DNA from: Megalobrama amblycephala
Taxonomy: Eukaryota > Chordata > Actinopteri > Cypriniformes > Xenocyprididae
Assembly (NCBI RefSeq): GCF_018812025.1
Contig: NC_063045.1
Coordinates: 55,576,457-55,640,456, forward strand
Length of the DNA stretch: 64,000 bases
Reading direction: 5' to 3'
Made by a program: the position numbers and the translations under genes. The notes below the pieces were generated by a model. That model had not been told where the DNA came from and did no database searches. It saw only the letters and a program-made list of their open reading frames with translations. The first letter of the stretch is position 1, and every line of letters starts with the position of its first letter. Below are positions 12,053 through 21,400 of the stretch, in pieces.

Positions 12053-14959
12053 CAGGCCTGGACTGGTAATCTGGCATACCGGGCAAATGCCCGGTGGGCC
12101 GACGCACTTGAGGGCGGGGCCGCTATATGATATGATTTTTTTAATAAACTAAAAATTGCCAACGACCGGCCCAAAAGCAGGGACAGCGGCCCATGTTCAT
12201 TTTCCATACTGACACTGTGGCCCAATCACATCTCTTAACAGCTCCAGCCCGTCCCCTCTGTTTCGCCAGAACATCTTTGGATTAGGAGGATGGAGAAACA
12301 AAAGCGCAAGTGCAGGGGGGTGCGGAAGTGCGGGCAAAAAAATAAAAAAATTTAGAGGTTGATGCCTCGCTCCATGAGACTGAGATCACAGTCCCTGCAG
12401 GTGTAACACTCCACGTGTCTATAGCGTCCTTCTCTGATCCTCAAATGAATGAATATTATAAGACCATAATCGCCTTATTATAAAGAGTTCTGCATCAGGA
12501 AAAATAGCACAGCAAAAGTGCATGTTTTTTGTAGTTAGCTTGATATCAGAGTCATGCTAACGGCCTTTCAGACATGCATTGGCCACAAAAATATTACTGT
12601 ATTTGGATACTTAATTATTTATTTTAATTATTTTTGGTATGAACACTTGGTTGTTTATGGCAAGTGAATAACATGAATATAATTTTATTAGGACGTTTTT
12701 TGTGAGTAATTTGGTAGTATAGTTTTCTTTTTCATTGTTTTTAATGGGGAGTATCTAAACAATGAGAGGTAAATGTTTGACCTTAAACAGGGGTTTGTGC
12801 TCTTTAAAACAAAGTATATTTGTAATTGTAAATTATAGTTTTTCTGCTGTCTGTTTCAATGGACATTTTTTTTTTTTTTAATTCTTTATAGAATTTCAGT
12901 ATTCACACCATTCTAAGGGTTAACACTTTTAACTGGAGCATTGTCTATCAGAAATCCTACTCTTACTAAGTGTACTTTTAATAACTCTACCAATTAATTG
13001 TAATACTCTGGTGGGTGGTGTCCGACCGATGTGGTGGGCCGGTCTGAGCAAAAATGCCAGGGCCATTTTTTTGTCCCAGTCCAGCCCTGGTGGCATCTCT
13101 GCCAAAAATGTTTCCCACAGTACAGCTCCTTATCCACACAGAAGTGTCCTCGCTCCAGGACTGATACTCCCTGAGGTGTACACTCCACGTGTCGTAGCGT
13201 CCTTCTCTGATTCCCACCTGAGTTCTGCAAAAAATGCATGTGTACTTGATCTTCATGCTTTTCAAACTACAAAAAGTATTTGGATACTTAATTATTTATT
13301 TTAATTATTTTTCAGAAACCATAACACCCCTTACCATAACAGCAAGTTTCAACACACTTCTAACACAACTCATCCAGGCTTCACCCTTTTTTTGGTGTAT
13401 GTTTTGGTCAGGAATTATTTAAATGAGGGATACTGAGACGCGTTCATTACCGAAAAAAAACTAAATAGGTATGCACCAATTTTTTGGCTGATACCGATAA
13501 ATCTTTATATTTGAAAACCAAATTTTTATATAATTTTTGAGAGCCTGATTTCAAAAACAAAAGTTTCACCATTAAAAGCCATGTCCCAAACACATGATTA
13601 TGATGTTCTCATTATAATTTTATTCAGCCTATATAAGAGACTTGCGCTACATGTTGTGCTAAACTGTATTTTCCGTTTTGAAGCGATTTCAATCATATTT
13701 CAAGCAATTTAAAACCATCATGGTGAACAGTGCGCATCTGAAGTGTCTCAGCTGAAGGAAATAATCCATTATTTATCAGCTTTAAAGGTCCCGTTCTTCG
13801 TGATCCCATGTTTCAAACTTTAGTTAGTGTGTAATGTTGTTGTTAGAGTATAAATAAAATCTGTAAAATTTTAAAGCTCAAAGTTCAATGCCAAGCGAGA
13901 TATTTTATTTAACAGAAGTCGCCCACATCGAACGGCCAGTTTGGACTACATCAGCGCCGCCGCTCCCACCACGCGCATCACGCACTGTGCGTAGGGCACC
14001 AAGTGCTGAGGGGGCACCAAAAATAGCCTAATGATTTTTTTTTTTTTTTAAATGCCGGTATTATTTCATTAGCCTATAGAAATATTAGGCACATTTTAGC
14101 CATGTATATGTAACAAAAAAGGGGGAACAAGAAAGATATTTAATAATTGCTCTAGTCTAGTCTAGAAAGTAGACGGATGGTCCGTTCCGGTTGTACGCGC
14201 GGGCGCCTGCCTGACGCAGTTTGACAGATTTGAGCATGGCTCCGAAAAGACAGCAGGAGTCGGGTGCTAAGAAACGAAAGAAGAAGAAACTGCGAGATGA
14301 TGCCCGTGCATCACTTTCAGGTAAGTCCATGTTTAATCATTCATAAATACGGGAATTGTGCTGCATGTGCGTGCTGCTGCTAATCGTAATGCGCCTCAAA
14401 CTTGCTGACGTTAATGTTAGCATTAGCAAACTATGTTATTATAACTTACAACTTCGGTGCAAGCTAAATTGAGATTTTACTGTTAAACATTACCTATTTT
14501 AAAAATAACTGACCTGACGCCAGCTAGCTGTTACTTTTTTTTTTTTTTTTACTATCTTTCTTTAGATATTGAGCAGTAGTTTATGGTTTATTTTGACGTG
14601 ACGGTGGTTAATACTGTAACGAACGGAGGAAATGATGAAACTCACTTAACAGCTTAGTCTTCTTTTATTCAGGTGAGCACCTGTTTGGCCGATGCTCTTG
14701 CCTCACAGACATCGAACCAACTTAGGAACATTTTCCCCAGAACCCCGCCCACACAACACCACGCAGGCTCTACTTTCAAGAGAACCTCCCACCCCTTAAA
14801 GCCCCACACAAGCTGAACCATAACATAAGAAAAGAACATACATCACTTAGATTTATCTGAACAGAACATAAAACACTCTTTGGACTTGCTACAATACTTT
14901 CTCAGTAACGTTAACAGTTAGCAGGCAGTGCAGTGCACATGGTAGGCTAACAATTCCTG

Positions 14960-15032
<73 letters not shown>

Positions 15033-18000
15033 TGTCATTATGAATGATATAAAGCAAACATTACTGTTGATTTGTGTGCATTATTGCACCTCATTCTATT
15101 ATGCTTTATATTAGATTAGATTTAGATTTACATTTATTTATTCATTTAGCAGATGCTTTTATCTAAAGCGACTTACAAATGAGAACAATAGAAGCAGTTA
15201 AACTAACAGTAGGACAACAATATGCAAGTGCTATGCCTATGACCCTTCTCAGTTTAATCTAAGATTTTACTATTTTACTCAGTTTAAGATTTTACTTTCT
15301 CTTTTTAGTGTTCTTAAGTTTTATACTGTGATGCTGCTATTATGTGTTATTGGTATTGAGTTATGTTTGGTAATAAAAAGTTAAACTGGCAAAAACAAAC
15401 GTTTTTTTTTTTTTCTCGGGGTCGGGGTGGGGGGCATCATAAAGGAATTATGCTTAGGGCACCAAAATGGCTAGCAGCGGCACTGGACTACATCCCTCTA
15501 CTTCCTTCTTTAATGACGTCACTAAAACAGTTTTTTGACTAACCTCCGCCCACAGGAATACACAAGAGTTGCGTTTGTAGAGTGTGTTTGTCGCCATGTC
15601 GTCGAAACGCTGTTATTTTCATCCCGCAGTCCAATCACCGGGTCTGATTCCGGCTCAAATTGATAGGGTAAAATTAAAGACATGTTTACAATAACACTGA
15701 GCGCGTGCATCTCCACGTTATGGTAAGAGGCGTGACCTTTCCGGGCAAGGTTCGCTAAGCTGCTGTCGAATCACAACAAAGGAACCGCTGGCACAATCAG
15801 AACTCGTTACGTATTTCTGAAGGAGGGACTTCATAGAACAAGGAAGTCATCAGCCCGTTTTTATGACAGTGCCAGCGGTATACAGATAAGTAAATTATGT
15901 GAAAAATACTGTGTTTTTTTTACACGCGAAACATGAACACATGTTATATTGCACACTATAAACACAATCAAAGCTTCAAAAAACCACGAAAAACGGGACC
16001 TTTAATATATTGGCCAAATGTTCTTATTGTGTCGATAATGATAACTTTAAAAATGAACATATATCTGCAAATACCGATATGGTGACCGATATATCGTGCA
16101 TCCCTACTCAAAACTACAATTGAGTGGTTTCAGGGAGTTCAGAAACAGTGACACTGATACAAAGAACTCCCTCTGGAGTGACTTTGTGCTTTGTAACTTT
16201 GCAGGCCTTTTTCATGCTCAAACAGCAAGATTACACGCTAAAGAAAGTTGAAAATGTAAAAAAGGATAATAGGTCCTCTTACACAATGACGAAGCCACAT
16301 CTCTCACAAGTGCGGAACCTTTGACTGTGCTGGATCGCTCCAGATGGCTGTGATGTTCCTGCACAAATCATGTGCATTTCTATTACATGAAGCGCTCTTT
16401 ATGTTTTATTTGAGAGGTTTTAATCCAAGAAGAGCAAAGAGAATACTCACGTTCTAGTCCCTCCTGTAGTATTCTGAAAGTGTTGGACTGTCTGGGCCGC
16501 TGAGGTTGAACTTGCATACTCTTTATTCTCCTGAGCTCTTCAGGGTCAACAGGACCGTAGCTCCATACTGGATAATTAAAGCTTACACTGAGATAAGAGG
16601 CAAAGAGCAGCACGAGTTCAACAAGAGTTTAACAAGTGGGTTTAAGTTCAACAACAGTTCAACAAGTATGTTTGGGATGACATCCTGTTCTTCTATTAAT
16701 AATTTTGCCATATATAGTATGTACAGTAGCATACAAATGTTTGGGGTGAACAGAAATTAATAATTTTATTTCGTAAAGAGTTCTGTTTCAAATTCAAATG
16801 CTATTTTTTGAACTTTGTATTCAACAAGCTATTTTGAAAAAAATGGATTAAAAATATTTTGCAGGTGCCTACATACAACAGCATACTACTATTTGAAATC
16901 TTTGCTATTCCATAGTTTTTACCATTTAGAAAGAAATTTTATGTGAAACACTATAAATGAGATGCACAGAGAACTTTGAATAGTTGGCATTTAACGTATT
17001 TAGTATTGGCAGCTGCTCACTGCTGCTGCAAGCAAGTATGAACTTGTACTGTTAAAGAGTTCACTTTCAAATTAAAATTTCCTGATAATTTACTCACCCC
17101 CATGTCATCCAGATGTCCATGTCTTTCTTTCTTCATGAAAAGAAATAAGGTTTTTGTGAAAACTTAGGATTTTTCTAAAGTGGACTTCAATGGAGCCCAA
17201 ACGGTTGAAGGTCAAAATTACAGTTTCATTGCAGCTTCAAAGAGCTTACACAATCCCAGATATGAATAAGGGTCTTATCTTAAGTTTTAACCATAAATGC
17301 TCATCTTGAACTAGCTCTCTTCTTCTTCTTCTTCTTCTTCTTCTTCTTCTCTATTAGAATTCTGGCAGTGTAGACACTGCTTAGTGTATTACTGCCCTCC
17401 ACAGGTCAAAGTTTGAACTAAACTGTCATTTACAAAATGCTAGTGCAAGTATATAACAATTAGTTCAAACTTTGACCTGTGGAGGGCAGTAATACACTTA
17501 GCAGTGTCTACACTGCCAGAATTCTAATAGAGAAGAAGAAGAAGAGAGCTAGTTCAGGATGAACATTTATGGTTAAAACTTTATATATATATATACAGTC
17601 CAAAAGTTTGGAACCACTAAGATTTTTTGTTTTTAAAAGAAGTTTCGTCTACTCACCAAGGCTACATTTATTTAATTAAAAATACAGAAAAAACAGTAAT
17701 ATTGTGAAATATTATTACAATTTAAAATATTAAATTGAATATATTAAATATTCTATTTGAATATATTTCACAAAGTAATTTATTCCTGTGATGCAAAGCT
17801 GAATTTTCAGCATCATTACTCCAGTCTTCATGTCACATGATCCTTCAGAAATCATTCTAATATGCTGATCTGCTGCTCAAGAAACATTTAATGTGTACAA
17901 TTGTACAAAATATTTGTGTACAATATTTTTTTTCAGGATTATTTGATGAATAGAAAGTTCAAAAGAACTTTTATCTGAAATCTAATCTTTTGCTTATAAA

Positions 18001-18401
18001 TGCTTTACTGATTAAACTGTAATTTTCATTTCTTTAATTTCTTTTCAAAAAAATAAAAATAAAAATTCTTACTGACCCCAAACTTTTGAACAGTGTATAA
18101 TGCTGAAGCTTTGTATTTCAGTAAATGCTGTTCTTTTGAACTTTCTATTCATCAAGAAATCCTGAAAAAAAAAGTCCACTGTTTTCATATAATCATAAAT
18201 GTTTACTGAGAAAAATATTAGAATGATTTCTGAAGGATCTTAATTTCTTTTCGAATAAATTACTGAAATATATTTAAATAGAAAGTTATTTTAAATTGAA
18301 TAATATTTCACAATATTACTGACATTTTTAATTAAATAAATGAGCCTTGGTGACAGACGAAACTCTTTTAAAACATTAAAAATCTTAGGATGACATGTAT
18401 A

Positions 18402-18441
<40 letters not shown>

Positions 18442-21400
18442 TAAGGGTTGAGTAAATTATCAGGAAATTTTAATTTGAAAGTGAACTTATCCTTTAAAGA
18501 AAGAAAGACATAAACATCTTGACATGAGGGTGAGTAAATTATCACTGCTGTGAGCATGTAAGATCTGCTGCTGCTGCATAAATAGTGAAAGTGACATGTG
18601 AAGACCAAGTAACCCATACTCAGAATTTGTCCTCTGCATTTAACCCATTCAAGTTAGTGCACACACATTAGGAGTAGCGAGTAGTGAACACACTGCAAAC
18701 TGTGGAGTGCCCCCAGACATACCTAAATCCCATAGCAAAACTAGGCAGATGAAGCTGGGGAAGGTGGAGGGTTTCAGAGGAACTCTGATAGAAGGACTAG
18801 CTTACTGCAAACAATGAACCAGACTATTTAAATGTTAAGCGAGCTATCTCATTCGCTGCAGCCAATCAGCTTGTGCCATGCCGAAATGATGTGACTCCCT
18901 GCAGATTGCATGTAATGGATCTGAAATCAAATCAGCCTGCGCCCTCTAGAGTTTCATGACTGAACTATATGTGCTGTATGCACCAGTATTCCATTCCAAA
19001 CATGATGGCATTACATTTTCTTGGTGGTCTGTGATTTACATGTTGGAATCCAATCAGATGCAAGGTTGCGTCCTGATATGGCGGAATCCTTCTGAAATGA
19101 ATAAAGGGAAATATTATTGTTAACTAAAACCATAAAAAATCTCATTACTTGAAATAAAATAAACATTAACTGAAATAAACTAAAATATAAAAAATAAACT
19201 TTTATTTTCATCTAGTTATCAATGCAACATTTCTCATTTTCATTTAGTTTAAGCTGAAGTAAAATAATTAAAACTGAAACTAAAAACTAAAATATATCAA
19301 CAAAAATATAAAATATTAACAAAAACTATAATAGTAATAGTATATCAATGATACTAAAATAACACTGCCAATACAATATGAGATATGATATCTTTTTACT
19401 GGAACACAAGATGGCAGCAAAGCCTTCAACATTATATTTTGTCCATTTATTGGTATTAAACTAAATGTACAAACTTGAATTCAAGCCAAACATTGTTACA
19501 GTGTAAAATGAGTATTTTACGCTCCCACCTGATCATGTTGTTTCAGCTGGTTTCGACTGCAGTTTCTCTCCAGTGGGGATCTGAAGCTTTGAGAACTGTT
19601 GAACACATGGACAATGAGAAACATGTGTCATGTTGTTTAGAGACAGCATGGTTCTGCAGTTAATAAATAAAACAAACAAATACTAACCTCTTGGACTGGC
19701 CCTGTACTGACTCATGGGTCTGCTTTGGCCTGACTGATGGCTCCTGGGTTGAAGAAGAACAGCAGGAAGTTACAGAATACAGGATCGTTCTCACACTCTG
19801 AATGGACCTTCAGTGTTGCAACATTTAACATTAACTTTATGTTCTCAAAGAGCTGGGAAGTTAACTGTGTGCATAACTAACCGAATTAACAGGGAGTCTT
19901 GGATCAGGGTGACCACAGTGCTGCATGACAGCTGTTTGTGCAGGTCTGGAAGATAATAAGAAACTGCTTATTCTTTGAGATGTTTGAGAGAAAAAGTTTC
20001 ACAAATCAGTGTTCATTTGCTGTGAATTTTATGAAAACATAACTTTTTCAATACAAAAAAAAAGAAATCATCATATATTATATTATATTATTTGTGTTCA
20101 GCAGAAGAAAGAAATTCATACAGGTTTGGAACAATTTGAGGGTGAGTAAATGATGAACTAAATTATGAACCAAAAATGAAAATAATGTCATTTATTACTC
20201 ACCTTCATGCCATTCCACCCCCGTAAGACCTTCGTTCATCTTCGGAATGGAAATTATTTTTGATGAAATCTGATGGCTCCATAGGGAGCAATGACATTTC
20301 CTCTCTCAAGATCCATAAAGGTACTAAAAACATATTTAAATCAGTTCATGTGAGTACAGTGGTTCAATATTATATTATAAAGTGACGAGAATATTTTTGG
20401 TGCGCCAAAAAAAAAAAAAAAACCGATTTATTTAGTGATGGCCGATTTCAATACATTGTTTCAGGAAGCATCGGAACATTGGCCACGTACACACTGCAGC
20501 TAAATTCGGTTGTCAGTTCACCTTTTAGTGCTTAATCGCGTTCTGTACACACACAGTTCAGTAAAATACGGGAGTGACAACCGCATTCTACAACCGTATT
20601 AACTCCCGAAAAATACAGGTAGTGACAACCGCATTTACAGAAATTCTATGCAGTGTGTACGGAACCGAACTGAACAACTAGTTGTTAAAGACGTTTACGT
20701 GCACCGGTGTAACGTGTGTCTATCTTTTATGCGCGGCGAATCTCAGGGAAAGCACAAGCCCATCCAAACGCGTTATGCTAAAAATCGCGATTCACGTCTG
20801 CTCACTTTAATAACTCCATAAACCCGTTTGCTTTATGAGACGAGCTTAAACAACAAGCCCAAAAAGCTTATAATGAGTGACATGGCAATGAGTGCCGCGC
20901 GCTGTGTGAAACTGGCTATATACAAGCATAAACAAAACACGACGCCTCCGTCGACTGAGTGTTTAGTTAAATTGCTGAAAATAACGAGTGTTTTGTCACT
21001 TTAATATTACTTTGGTCAAGTTTTGAACGATAAGTGAGATTTCGGCGAGCGGCGGTGGCAGCGACGGGGTTTCCAAGGTGGGGATGGGGGTCTGATATTC
21101 GAAAAATGAGTCAAAATTCACAAATAAAAAAATATGTTAATGATAATTCAGAGATGTGAGTGAGTGAGTGAGTGAGAGAGATAAAGAGATAATGGTAATA
21201 TAATCTACACATTTTATTTTATTTTTTTCCTCAACATTATAATGTGAACAATATAAACATGTAACCATATTCTGCTCTATGTACATTATATGTACATTCG
21301 TTCTGCAGTGTTTTTTCCCACTCGCTGTTGAGCTTAATCTTGTTCTTTAGGCCGATATTTTTGTTTACACATATTGTTTAATGTTTTAAACTGATGAAAA

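Larger units (their letters stand above)
13782..16005. mobile_element. 2.2 kb TTAA-flanked element (GGTCCCGTTCTTCG family)
   Basis: Left end TTAAAGGTCCCGTTCTTCGT, right end ACGAAAAACGGGACCTTTAA. It contains a further nested repeat, roughly 13985-15485, bordered by inverted GGGCACCAA/TTGGTGCCC text, and a TA microsatellite at 14960-15022. Confidence 0.8.
13467..16108. mobile_element. Outer terminal-inverted-repeat element in pdlim2 intron 6
   Basis: Left text TAGGTATGCACCAATTTTTT and GGCTGATACCGATAA; right text AATACCGATATGG and GATATATCGTGCATCCCTA. The ends are inverted and diverged. Most of the interior is the TTAA element 13782-16005. It lies wholly within pdlim2 intron 6 (13225-16282). 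Superfamily uncertain; hAT is likely from the end sequence. Confidence 0.6.
17052..18497. mobile_element. TTAA-flanked element (TTCACTTTCAAATT family) with nested insertions
   Basis: Left arm 17052-17281 (TTAAAGAGTTCACTTTCAAA) and right end 18440-18497 (AAAGTGAACTTATCCTTTAA) match the arms of the intact 840-bp element at 9512-10352. Between them lie a GAAGAAG palindrome (17282-17582) and hAT-like repeat sequence (17594-18395). Confidence 0.8.

Noticed and set aside
16562..16587. Later acceptor AG for pdlim2 exon 5 at TTATCCAG
   Set aside because: Using it after exon 4 gives an in-frame TGA within eight codons; the earlier CTTATCTCAG acceptor keeps the frame open.
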